Below, one piece after another: positions 38,012 to 46,033 of a stretch of 64,000 bases of DNA. A program made the position numbers and the translations under genes. The notes under the pieces were generated by a model, which was not told the origin of the DNA, searched no databases, and saw nothing but the letters and a program-made list of their open reading frames with translations. The DNA comes from Sediminicola arcticus (GTDB lineage Bacteria; Bacteroidota; Bacteroidia; Flavobacteriales; Flavobacteriaceae), in NCBI RefSeq assembly GCF_040566695.1, contig NZ_JBEXAE010000004.1, positions 124,001 to 188,000 of the forward strand. Reading direction: 5' to 3'. The first letter of the stretch is position 1. Every line of letters begins with the position of its first letter.

Positions 38012-38743
38012 ATGAAAAATCTACTTATTATACTTACGTTTTTATTATTTAATGCAGTCCAATCACAGTTTTCAAAGGGTAAAATCACCTACAGGGCAAC
38101 TTTGGAAGATAATGGTTCTTTAGAAAACATTGAATCTACAGGCTTTTCTAAAAAAATAATACCTAATCAACCTTCTGATCAACCTATAATATTTCATTTG
38201 TTTGTTAAGGGTGATTCTGGATTATACCAAGCTGAATACGATTTAGAAACAAAACGAAAATTAGGATTTAAACAAAATAATACTGCTCTTGTAGCAGGGC
38301 ATGATAGAATCTATTATAATAATCTAGAAACCAAAGAAAATTATTATCAAAGCTTTTGGACTAAGGATGTGCTGGTAAACGTAGAAAACCATAAATGGAA
38401 TATAACCAAAGAAACTAAAAAAATCGGGGATTATATATGTTATAAGGCAACAACAACTGTACAAGCAGATCAGATAATTACCTTTAATTATTTAAAACCC
38501 GTAATTGCATGGTTTACACCAGAGATACCTATTTCATTCGGGATTCAATCCTTTGACGGATTACCAGGTTTAATCATGGAATTAATTACAGACCAAGAAA
38601 ATGGAAAAATAACCTACACAGTATCCAATATTGAATTGAATCCTAAAGAAGAAATTTTAATAAACAAACCAGTTGGCATAAATTTCATGTCGGAGACAGA
38701 ATATAAGGAGCATATTGATAAACTAAACGCTAATAGATTTTAG
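38012..38743 (+). CDS. GLPGLI family exported protein
   Basis: A 243-aa secreted or periplasmic protein of the Bacteroidota GLPGLI family. I prefer the ATG at 38012 since it opens directly into a signal peptide (MKNLLIILTFLLFNAVQSQ); the in-frame ATG at 37988 lies inside a hairpin arm. The name-giving motif appears as SFDGLPGLIMEL near residues 182-193. Family members are often found near small GG-leader peptides and TonB-type surface genes, but their function is not known. It is 74 bp after the peptide gene and probably in the same transcription unit. Confidence 0.88.
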   Translation: MKNLLIILTFLLFNAVQSQFSKGKITYRATLEDNGSLENIESTGFSKKIIPNQPSDQPIIFHLFVKGDSGLYQAEYDLETKRKLGFKQNNTALVAGHDRIYYNNLETKENYYQSFWTKDVLVNVENHKWNITKETKKIGDYICYKATTTVQADQIITFNYLKPVIAWFTPEIPISFGIQSFDGLPGLIMELITDQENGKITYTVSNIELNPKEEILINKPVGINFMSETEYKEHIDKLNANRF

Positions 38744-38922
38744 GTTTCATAATTGAAAAATTTAAACCTTTTTTACTTAAGTTTAAGAATATTCTGAATA
38801 TCAATAAACAGGCTACCCAAAAAGCTTTATACCCTTATCAAGAGTGTGGAAATTTATGAATATGAAGGATAAAAAAAATTAAAACTTTCCTGAAATGGGA
38901 CGGCTATTTATTAAATAAAAAA

Positions 38923-39055
38923 TTTCATCTTGTTGTCAATTTAAGGAAATTAAATTCTGCTAATTTCCTTGGATTTTCTAGGACTTATTGTACCTCCTAT
39001 CGTCAGAGAACCAAGTAAAAGATTGCATCCTTAATCCCGTATCGGCAAATGATAA
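38923..39055 (+). repeat. Dispersed island repeat, copy B (long form)
   Basis: Shares with copy D a 5' extension (TTTCATCTTG...AAGGAAATTAAAT) followed by the common core (GCTAATTTCC, TTATTGTACCTC) and 3' end (TTAATCCCGTATCGG). It lies in the 596-bp gene-free gap between the GLPGLI gene and the response regulator; no other gene is seen in that gap. Confidence 0.78.
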
Positions 39056-39072
39056 AACAGAAATTGAATAAC

Positions 39073-39145
39073 ACTAATTTCCCTGGACTTCCTTGGACTT
39101 ATTGTACCTCATATTGCCTTACCAATCTGTTCGCAAGAAGCATGC
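39073..39145 (+). repeat. Dispersed island repeat, copy C (3'-truncated)
   Basis: ACTAATTTCCCTGGACTTCC, then TTATTGTACCTCATATTGCC, match the core and lie only about 17 bp after copy B in the same orientation. The 3' part diverges beyond about 39130. Confidence 0.72.
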
Positions 39146-39339
39146 ATCAACTACCCAGTCTGACCTTAATAGGGCAGTTTAAAAGCGCTCGGAATAAATG
39201 TGTGCAACTCCTTATTATATTTTGGGCGTCAACACACACGCTAAGAAGGACAAAAACCATTGTCTCGAGATTTAATCCTACAGAAAGTTTTCATATATTA
39301 GTCCGGCAAGAATCCAAGAGTTATGCGCAATTAAAAAAA

Positions 39340-40053
39340 TTATTGAGGTGTTTTTAGAGTTTTATGCACTTCCATTTTATAACTCACTCCTATTGGAATT
39401 TCTAACACACCTAATTCAACATCATGGGCTGTATAGGCAGTAATTTTATCAATATTAACAATATATGACCTATGGGTTCTGAGGAAGTTTTCTGGCAATT
39501 TTTGTTGAAAATGACTGATTTTATCCTTCGTCACAATGGATGCTTCTTTGGTATGTATTTGTATATAGTCCTTTAAACTTTCAGCATAAATAATTTCTTT
39601 GAACAAAATTTTATAATGTTTCTTATTTGCATTGACATATATAAAATCCGGATTTTGGTCTTTATCAGAAATATCAACCTTGGTTTTATAATTGTTCTCA
39701 AGTGTTTTAAAGTACTTATTAATCGCTTTAAAAAAACGATCAAAAGAAATAGGTTTTAGTAAATAATCAACCACTTCCAATTCATAACTTTCAATTGCAT
39801 ATTCTCTATATGCTGTAGTAAATATCACTTTGGGGGGATTACTCAATGATTTTAAAAATTCTATTCCTGTTAACAATGGCATTTGAATATCTAAAAACAA
39901 CAAATCTACCTGCTTAGATTTTAATTGCTCAAACCCAGCCAATACATTACTACATGTCGCAATTACTTCCAAATTTGGAATTTTAGCAATATATGCCTCA
40001 ATCAACGCTATTGCCAGCGGCTCATCATCAATAATAATACAGCGTACTTTCAT
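39340..40053 (-). CDS. LytTR-family response regulator
   Basis: A 237-aa two-component regulator. The receiver domain (1-120) has the acidic pair IIDDEP, the phospho-acceptor Asp in LLFLDIQMP near 55, and the conserved Thr and Lys in IFTTAYREYA and DYLLKPI. The LytTR DNA-binding domain (about 140-237) carries YAESLKDYIQIHT and FLRTHRSYIVNI. It follows its sensor kinase gene by 24 bp. LytTR regulators often control peptide, bacteriocin or surface genes; here the peptide/GLPGLI genes are the nearest candidates. Confidence 0.95.
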   Translation of the reverse strand: MKVRCIIIDDEPLAIALIEAYIAKIPNLEVIATCSNVLAGFEQLKSKQVDLLFLDIQMPLLTGIEFLKSLSNPPKVIFTTAYREYAIESYELEVVDYLLKPISFDRFFKAINKYFKTLENNYKTKVDISDKDQNPDFIYVNANKKHYKILFKEIIYAESLKDYIQIHTKEASIVTKDKISHFQQKLPENFLRTHRSYIVNIDKITAYTAHDVELGVLEIPIGVSYKMEVHKTLKTPQ

Positions 40054-40077
40054 TTATTTATTTTAATGTCTACCAAT

Positions 40078-41160
40078 TTAAGTCGTTAAATTTATTTGAA
40101 GTTTTACCTCAAATGATATTTTATCTTCAATTATATTTAATGAATGTTTTTCAGGATAGATTAACTTCAGTTGACTTTTAGTATTAACGAGTCCTATGCC
40201 ATTTTTGAAGTTCGTATTATCCTTTTGAACTTGTACCGGTTTTGTATTATATATAGAAAATAACAATTGTTCATTTTTAGCATTGATTTCTATTTTTATT
40301 TTTGGAATATCAACAGTTCCGCTAGCTCCATGTTTAAAGGCATTTTCAATAAATGAAACTAAAATTAGAGGGGCTATTTGGGTTTGAGAATTATCGATAT
40401 CCTTATTAAAAACCAACTCTAATCCATTTCCATACCTCAACTGTTCTAAATCTATATAATTTTGAATCAATTGTATTTCTTCGGAAATTGAAACAGTTTT
40501 ATCATTGCATTTATACAGCATATAATCTAGCATTTCTGAGAGTTTCAAAACAGTTTCAGAAGCTTTGTCAGATTTCTGAAGTGTTAATACATATAAATTA
40601 TTCAGAGTGTTGAACAAAAAATGAGGATGAATCTGAGCCCTCATAAAGTTCAATTCTGCAATTACTTTTTCTTTTTCCAATAATTGCCTTCTGCTTTTTT
40701 CTTCGAATCTTTCTTTTAAAAGTTTAATACTAACAACAAGAAATACAGGTAAATATACTTGATAAAAAAACTCTCTATAGAGCCTTTTAACGTTCATTGC
40801 AATTTCCAAAAAAGATTCTTGCATGAATGGTGGTTCTCGATAAAGCCCCTCAATTACATAAATTACTAAAACACGTGCTAAAATGGAGAAGACGTAGGTT
40901 CCAATTAAAAACAAAATTCCGAAGAGTATGTATTTTTTCTTGTATAAGAAAGTTGGATTTAAAAAATAAATAATATAATAAGAAGCTACTATTTGAGGAA
41001 GTAATAAAATAGCATTACGACTAAAAGATTTATATATCGAGCCATAACTACCTTGCATTGCCAGTGTATAAAAAACCAATAACGTTATCCAAAACAAAAC
41101 ATGACTCAGCCATCGTTTTTGTAGAATATTATTGATTAATTGCATTAGAGAGTTATCCAT
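40078..41160 (-). CDS. LytS-type sensor histidine kinase
   Basis: A membrane sensor kinase of about 360 aa; the start at 41160 (MDNSLMQLINNIL) is preferred, with a longer option at 41193. Four TM helices occupy roughly residues 15-150 (Trp/Phe-rich segments such as LFWITLLVFYTLAM), followed by a coiled linker. The His_kinase core has MRAQIHPHFLFNTLNNLY with the phospho-acceptor His, and an HATPase domain with LVSFIENAFKHGASG and NGIGLVNTKSQL. There is no large extracytoplasmic sensor domain, so the signal is probably perceived in or at the membrane. Cotranscribed with the LytTR regulator gene. Confidence 0.93.
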   Translation of the reverse strand: MDNSLMQLINNILQKRWLSHVLFWITLLVFYTLAMQGSYGSIYKSFSRNAILLLPQIVASYYIIYFLNPTFLYKKKYILFGILFLIGTYVFSILARVLVIYVIEGLYREPPFMQESFLEIAMNVKRLYREFFYQVYLPVFLVVSIKLLKERFEEKSRRQLLEKEKVIAELNFMRAQIHPHFLFNTLNNLYVLTLQKSDKASETVLKLSEMLDYMLYKCNDKTVSISEEIQLIQNYIDLEQLRYGNGLELVFNKDIDNSQTQIAPLILVSFIENAFKHGASGTVDIPKIKIEINAKNEQLLFSIYNTKPVQVQKDNTNFKNGIGLVNTKSQLKLIYPEKHSLNIIEDKISFEVKLQINLTT

Positions 41161-41391
41161 TATAGCATTATAATTTTCCTCAATAATACACAATAACCAA
41201 TATCTTAAATCATATTAAGACGAATCTTCATTTATTACATCCTAATGATTATAATCTACTGCCCTATTAAAAAGATCATGAGCTAGTAATTATGGGTACT
41301 CATTTATGTCTTATTCGTCGATGTTATTAAATGAGTATTGTACTAATGCGGACTTTTGACCAAACGAAACAAATTATTAAAAATTAAAATT

Positions 41392-42534
41392 ATGAATATT
41401 AAAACAATAACCTTTATTATCATTATGATAAATTGTTTATATAACTACTCGTTTGCCCAAAACAATATTGCTCAACCTAAACAAAGCCAAGAGCATAAAA
41501 ACAGCTTAATCTACGTATGTAAGCCTTGTGATTTATCCTGTGATAAACTCTCTTTTACAGAATCGGGGATTTGTCCTCATTGCAATATGGAACTCATTAA
41601 AAAGAGCGATTTGATTTCCGAAAAAGAACTAATCCTAAATGAAATCAATATTCAAAGTGGTTCCGGAGCATTTCTTATTGAAGGAGGTATCGGAAATGAA
41701 GATAAAAAAATAAAAGTATTTTACCATAAGCCTAAAAATTTTAGGACAACATCTAGAGTTTTGATAGTTGTTCCCGGATCTGGTAGAAATGCAGATAGTT
41801 ATAGAGATGCCTGGGTAGAGGAATCTGAAAAGTATGGAGCACTAATTCTTTCCCCTATGTACAAAGAAGTGGAATACGATTATGGAGCATATCATATGGG
41901 AAATCTGATTTATAATTTAAATCTAGAAAGTAGTGCCAAGTATGATCAAAATTCAAACAAAGTCTTTTTAGACGAAGAATTGTTTTCTTTTGAAATAAAC
42001 TCAAATAGAAACGAATGGATTTACAATGACTTTGATAGAATATTTGATAATGTTGTTAAAGCTCTTGGCTCAACACAAACGGAATATGATATTTTTGGGC
42101 ATTCAGCAGGGGGGCAAATACTACATCGTTTAGCTATTTTTCAACCAAATTCCAAAGCAAATAAAATATTAGCTTCAAATTCAGGGTCATATACCTTACC
42201 AGATTTTAACAATGAACTTCCATTTGGTATAGAGAATACTGTTTTAACAAAAGAAAATATCGAGACTTCTTTTAAAAAGAATTTAGTACTCTTTATTGGC
42301 GAATTGGATAATGAAAATGAACAAGGCGGCCTTATGTTGCGTTCACCGTCTGTAGATAAACAAGGTACACACCGTTTGGAAAGAGGTAAATACTTTTTTA
42401 ATAAATCTAAAGACATCGCCGAAGAACTGGGATATGAATTCAATTGGAAAATTATTGTTGTTCAAAAAGTTGGGCATAACCATAGAAAAATGGGAAATGC
42501 TGCGGGAGAATATTTATATGGAAAAGATAAATAA
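41392..42534 (+). CDS. Exported alpha/beta hydrolase with Cys-rich metal-binding-like N-terminus
   Basis: A 380-aa secreted protein; the start at 41392 (MNIKTITFIIIMINCLYNYSFAQ) gives a signal peptide. Residues 40-70 hold a heavy-metal-binding-domain-like segment with the Cys pattern YVCKPCDLSC ... GICPHCNMELI. A hydrolase domain follows: oxyanion region VVPGSGRNADSY near 130, nucleophile GHSAGGQ near 240, an acid residue around LFIGELDNEN and a His in KVGHNHRKMG near 362. It resembles PHB-depolymerase/feruloyl-esterase-like hydrolases. A paralogue follows at 42794, and each gene is followed by a copy of the same hairpin repeat. Substrate unknown. Confidence 0.85.
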   Translation: MNIKTITFIIIMINCLYNYSFAQNNIAQPKQSQEHKNSLIYVCKPCDLSCDKLSFTESGICPHCNMELIKKSDLISEKELILNEINIQSGSGAFLIEGGIGNEDKKIKVFYHKPKNFRTTSRVLIVVPGSGRNADSYRDAWVEESEKYGALILSPMYKEVEYDYGAYHMGNLIYNLNLESSAKYDQNSNKVFLDEELFSFEINSNRNEWIYNDFDRIFDNVVKALGSTQTEYDIFGHSAGGQILHRLAIFQPNSKANKILASNSGSYTLPDFNNELPFGIENTVLTKENIETSFKKNLVLFIGELDNENEQGGLMLRSPSVDKQGTHRLERGKYFFNKSKDIAEELGYEFNWKIIVVQKVGHNHRKMGNAAGEYLYGKDK

Positions 42535-42537
42535 AAG

Positions 42538-42686
42538 TGTATAACATCGGTTACCGGCAAATAGCGGGCATTCGGTTGAAAAGTGCTGTTTTAGACACCA
42601 GGTAACAAACAACAAAGCCTACAATCCCGATAGCTATTGGGAGTGTCCCTAGTCCACGCTACTTGCCTTAACCAAACCGTTATGTT
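42538..42686 (+). repeat. Hairpin-forming repeat after hydrolase 1 (attC-like), copy 1
   Basis: It starts TATAACATCGGTTACC only 3 bp after the hydrolase stop codon and ends TTAACCAAACCGTTATGT. Outer arms GGTTACCGGCAAATAGCG and CGCTACTTGCCTTAACC are imperfect inverted repeats; an inner CCCGATAGCTATTGGG is a second one. About 130 bp match copy 2 after the paralogous gene at roughly 85% or better by eye. The ends resemble integron attC core sites only loosely. Confidence 0.7.
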
Positions 42687-42793
42687 TAATTTGCAAATAA
42701 CGATTCGTCCTTAAAAATGCACTATACGGAAGGAAAGAATTTAGAAAGTAACAAAAGAAATTAAAATTTGTACTCACATACAAACCCAACCAA

Positions 42794-43732
42794 ATGAATA
42801 AAACATTCAAGATTTTAAAGAAAGTCTTTTTCACTGTGATCTTAATTTTAATAATTTTTACCGTTTCCGGATACACCTATTTATATATTCTTCCTAAAGG
42901 CCCAGAACTAACTGAAGTAACAACTTTAAAAAAAGAAACTGATTCTTTTGTTATGAATGCATATGATGATAGCGAAAGAAAATCTATTAAAGTTTGGACA
43001 TACAAACCTGAAAATTGGAAAAATGAAGATAAGATCCTTTTCGTAATGCATGGAGGTGGTAGAAATGCAGATGATTATTTAGACGCTTGGAAAGATATTG
43101 CTGATAACAACAACATTTTAATAGTAGCTCCTGAGTTCGAAAATAAATATTCGAACTATACTACCAACGACTATCAAGAAGGAAATCTATTTACATTTTT
43201 TGGTTCTAAAAATCCAAAAGAAGAATGGGCATATTCTGTAATTGAAAACATATTCGATTACATCAAGAAAAACAATAAAATCACTAATGAAACATATGAT
43301 ATTTTTGGTCATTCAGCAGGCGGCCAGTTTGTCCATCGAATGGTCATGCTTATGCCAGAAGCAAGAATTAAAACCGCAATAGCAGCTAATGCCGGGTTCT
43401 ACACTTTTCCGGATGAAGATTTGAAATATCCTTATGGATCAAAAAACACTCCCATTACAGATAATTCAATCAAAAAATCTTTTAAAAAACAATTGATCAT
43501 TTTATTAGGCGAGAATGATAATGATCCAAAATTAGGTACTTTTCGAGAAACCAAGCTTGCTATGAAACAAGGAGCACATAGATTAAAAAGAGGATCTAAT
43601 TTTTATCAAAAATCAAGTGAATTAGCTACAGAAACATCCTCGATTTTTAATTGGGAAATTGATACAATTGAAAAGGTTGGTCACAATTACAGAAAAATGT
43701 CTTCTCAAGCAGTGAAGTACATTACAAACTAA
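42794..43732 (+). CDS. Membrane-anchored alpha/beta hydrolase, paralogue of the preceding gene
   Basis: A 312-aa protein with an N-terminal TM anchor (residues 9-32, VFFTVILILIIFTVSGYTYL) and a hydrolase domain that parallels its upstream neighbour: HGGGRNADDYLDAW near 92-105, the nucleophile motif FGHSAGGQFVHRM near 176-188, LLGENDNDPK near 240 and the His in VGHNYRKMSS near 298. It lacks the Cys-rich N-terminal segment of the neighbour. The two proteins look about 40% identical, far less than the repeats that follow them. Substrate unknown; a surface-facing esterase is likely. Confidence 0.83.
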   Translation: MNKTFKILKKVFFTVILILIIFTVSGYTYLYILPKGPELTEVTTLKKETDSFVMNAYDDSERKSIKVWTYKPENWKNEDKILFVMHGGGRNADDYLDAWKDIADNNNILIVAPEFENKYSNYTTNDYQEGNLFTFFGSKNPKEEWAYSVIENIFDYIKKNNKITNETYDIFGHSAGGQFVHRMVMLMPEARIKTAIAANAGFYTFPDEDLKYPYGSKNTPITDNSIKKSFKKQLIILLGENDNDPKLGTFRETKLAMKQGAHRLKRGSNFYQKSSELATETSSIFNWEIDTIEKVGHNYRKMSSQAVKYITN

Positions 43733-43734
43733 AA

Positions 43735-43870
43735 CCTAACATCGGTTAAGAGCAAATAGCGGGCATTCTGGTGAAAAGCACTATTTTAGACTCCAAGTAA
43801 CAAACAACAAAGCCTACAATCCCGATAACTATCTGGACGTGTCCCTACTCTACCCTACTTGCTGCGTTTT
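43735..43870 (+). repeat. Hairpin-forming repeat after hydrolase 2 (attC-like), copy 2
   Basis: It starts CTAACATCGGTTAAGAGC just after the paralogue's stop and shares AACAAACAACAAAGCCTACA and ATCCCGATA with copy 1. Arms GAGCAAATAGCGGG and CCCTACTTGCTGCG pair imperfectly. The last 15 bp diverge from copy 1. Confidence 0.7.
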
Positions 43871-43930
43871 TAATTACGAGGATGATTTTAAATTTTATTC
43901 ACTCTGATAATTTGCTAATTAATTATAATC

Positions 43931-44062
43931 TTTCATCTTGGAGTCAATCTAAGGAAATTAAATACTGCTTATTTCCGTGAAGTTTCCGGGACTTATTGTA
44001 CCTCATATCCCCTTACCACCAGTAAGAACAGTAAATCTTTAATCCTGTATCGGAAAATGAAC
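43931..44062 (+). repeat. Dispersed island repeat, copy D (long form)
   Basis: Best preserved with copy B: TTTCATCTTG extension, AAGGAAATTAAATACTGC, GACTTATTGTACCTCATAT and TTAATCCTGTATCGG. Its end (CGGAAAATGA) is roughly inverted relative to TTATTTCCG near its start. It fills most of the gap between the second hydrolase repeat and the lipoprotein gene; no gene is seen there. Confidence 0.78.
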
Positions 44063-44104
44063 TCCAAAAACAACAGGTAACAATCATTGCAAAGTTTAAA
44101 AATT

Positions 44105-44719
44105 TCAAGATATCCAAATCAACGATTCCGCAAATCTGTACCAATTGCCATTATCATCCTTTTTGCAAACGATCAGTTCCAATGAAGAATTAGAGCCTAA
44201 AAAGAAGGCACATATATTAGATTGAATATTAAAAACAGGGACCGAAATTTGCCTTACATTCTTATCATTTGATACCGTAATATTATCGTCTAAATCTTCG
44301 GTTCTCCAATTATGCATTTTGTTCCCCATTGAAGCCATATTATTTAAATCTTCTTTCGTTAAAAAATCATCTACAGATAACTCCAAAGATTTCGCAAGTT
44401 CATCTACCAAACTATCTCTTTTATGACCGCTCAAAGTTGGATCGCTATCTATTTCTTTAAACCTCTGAAGGTTTGATTTATAAAATGAACTAGAAGGACT
44501 GTAACTTATTAGAATATTTTTTGATAAATTTCTCAGGAAAACTTTATTGTAAGTTTTATCGGTATAGGATTTTTTATAAATTATGAAAGTGTTTTCAGAT
44601 GAATTATAAATAGAATTAATGACATTATAAATCTCTTTATCTTGAATAGATTCCAATTTATAAGCATTGCAAGAATAGAAAATAGAAACTCCACAACAAA
44701 TAATAAATAATTTTTTCAT
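44105..44719 (-). CDS. Lipoprotein of unknown function, candidate immunity protein
   Basis: A 204-aa exported protein with the lipobox IFYSCNA (Cys at residue 17). The rest is a mixed alpha/beta protein with no family I recognise; it ends YRFAESLIWIS. It begins 3 bp after the stop of a frameshifted zinc-metallopeptidase toxin-type fragment on the same strand. A lipoprotein directly downstream of a secreted peptidase toxin domain is a common place for an immunity protein, so that is the favoured inference. A generic hypothetical lipoprotein is the alternative. Confidence 0.7.
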   Translation of the reverse strand: MKKLFIICCGVSIFYSCNAYKLESIQDKEIYNVINSIYNSSENTFIIYKKSYTDKTYNKVFLRNLSKNILISYSPSSSFYKSNLQRFKEIDSDPTLSGHKRDSLVDELAKSLELSVDDFLTKEDLNNMASMGNKMHNWRTEDLDDNITVSNDKNVRQISVPVFNIQSNICAFFLGSNSSLELIVCKKDDNGNWYRFAESLIWIS

Positions 44720-44722
44720 AAT

Positions 44723-45233
44723 TTATCTACATTTAGAACTTTTTGAATCTGCAGTAGCACTAGTATTTGCATCACCTTCAGCCTTTTGTGCTAAATCTAT
44801 TCTTGTTTTATCATCACTACTTAAACCACTAGCCAAAGTTGTATTTATTAGATCCCCAGACCAAGCCATGTCTTGATAATATTGAAAAGGAAGAACATTA
44901 TTATGATATATTGACAATGAATGAGCCATTGCATCTATATACTCCGACATAAACGCGTGCTGACCTTTACTTTTATTACCAAAATCTTGATAATACTTAT
45001 CTAAAGGAGGTACAATACTCCCTGTAAATTGCATAAACACATTTATTTCAAAATACATGAACATTTTCGTGAATTATAGTCCTTGCAATGTTAAGCTGAA
45101 GTAGATTCCGAACATACTCATCATCTAATGTAATGATTATAGCTTTATTTCTATTCATAGTTTTAACATTAATGCTGGCAATATTATTAAACAGATCGTA
45201 TTTATAGGTCATAAAAACAACTGTTCCTAGTTT
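44723..45233 (-). pseudogene. Frameshifted zinc-metallopeptidase toxin-domain remnant
   Basis: From 45233 to 45060 one minus-strand frame encodes KLGTVVFMTYKYD and later IARTIIHENVHV, an HExxH zinc site, and then hits TGA. Moving two bases restores YFEINVFMQF and the rest through HAFMSEYIDAMAHSLSIYH and YYQDMAWSGDL to the stop at 44723. Together these make up the C-terminal peptidase module that I recall at the ends of large Bacteroidota Rhs/T9SS-type effectors (HExxH, then a downstream H-x-F-M-x-E block). A 2-bp deletion just after HENVH (VHAYF expected) explains the break. The 5' part of the parent gene is missing; an in-frame stop precedes 45233. Confidence 0.72.
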
Positions 45234-45376
45234 TTACTTTGAGAACGTCTTAATATTAGGAATACCCCGGTAGTAAATACATAATGGATGATTCCTTAGC
45301 CTAATCAAATTGAACATGGAGATAGGTATGGCAAAATTTATTTTAAATTAGAATATAGAGTAGAATATCCCCCGTT

Positions 45377-45468
45377 CAGTTTCTTGGTCTTCCCAGGACC
45401 TATTTTACCTCATATTGCCATAACACCTGTTAGAACAGCACGTTCTTAATCCTGTATCGAAAATAATT
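45377..45468 (+). repeat. Dispersed island repeat, copy E
   Basis: AGTTTCTTGGTCTTCC, GACCTATTTTACCTCATATT and TTAATCCTGTATCG match the family. It lies in the gap before the molybdoenzyme genes and marks the right edge of the repeat-rich island. No gene is seen in 45234-45537. Confidence 0.74.
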
Positions 45469-45537
45469 CTAAAAAAGTTATTTTACAAAGCTGATAATTT
45501 TGTAAATTCAACGCATTCATATCCTTACACGAAAATC

Positions 45538-46002
45538 ATGGCAAATTTCAATCTGAATATCAACGGAAAAAACCAAGAACTAGAGGTTGACCCTACTACC
45601 CCTATACTCTGGGTATTGCGAGACCATCTGAAATTAGTGGGTACCAAGTACGGTTGCGGAATCGCCCAGTGTGGCGCATGCACCATACACCTTGGCGATA
45701 ATGCCGTACGTTCCTGTCTATTACCCGTCTCGGCAGTAGGGGAACAAAAAATAACAACTATTGAAGGACTTTCCGAAAACGGGGACCATCCAGTACAAAA
45801 AGCATGGTTAGAGGAAGATGTGTACCAGTGTGGCTATTGCCAAGCAGGCCAGATCATGAATGCCAGTGCATTTCTAAAAAAGAATCCAAATCCTTCCGAC
45901 GAAGAAATCGAAGGAGCCATGAATGGCAACATTTGTCGCTGTGGCACATATACGCGCATCAAAAAGGCTATTAAAACCGCTGCCAATTCTGAAAACGCTT
46001 AA
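45538..46002 (+). CDS. (2Fe-2S)-binding subunit of a molybdenum hydroxylase (IorA-like)
   Basis: A 154-aa two-cluster iron-sulfur subunit. The plant-type cluster motif YGCGIAQCGACTIHLG with a later SC spans about residues 40-60. The second, all-alpha cluster is carried by CGYCQAGQIM near 100 and NICRCGTYTRI near 137. It passes electrons from the molybdopterin subunit encoded 31 bp downstream. No FAD subunit gene is present, as in isoquinoline 1-oxidoreductase-type enzymes. Confidence 0.93.
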   Translation: MANFNLNINGKNQELEVDPTTPILWVLRDHLKLVGTKYGCGIAQCGACTIHLGDNAVRSCLLPVSAVGEQKITTIEGLSENGDHPVQKAWLEEDVYQCGYCQAGQIMNASAFLKKNPNPSDEEIEGAMNGNICRCGTYTRIKKAIKTAANSENA

Positions 46003-46033
46003 AATTTCCAAGTACCTCTAAAAAAGATCTGTC

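Noticed and set aside
39049..39357. A 102-codon plus-strand frame between the GLPGLI gene and the response regulator
   Set aside because: It runs through repeat copy C, overlaps the response regulator's 3' end and has no recognisable protein features.
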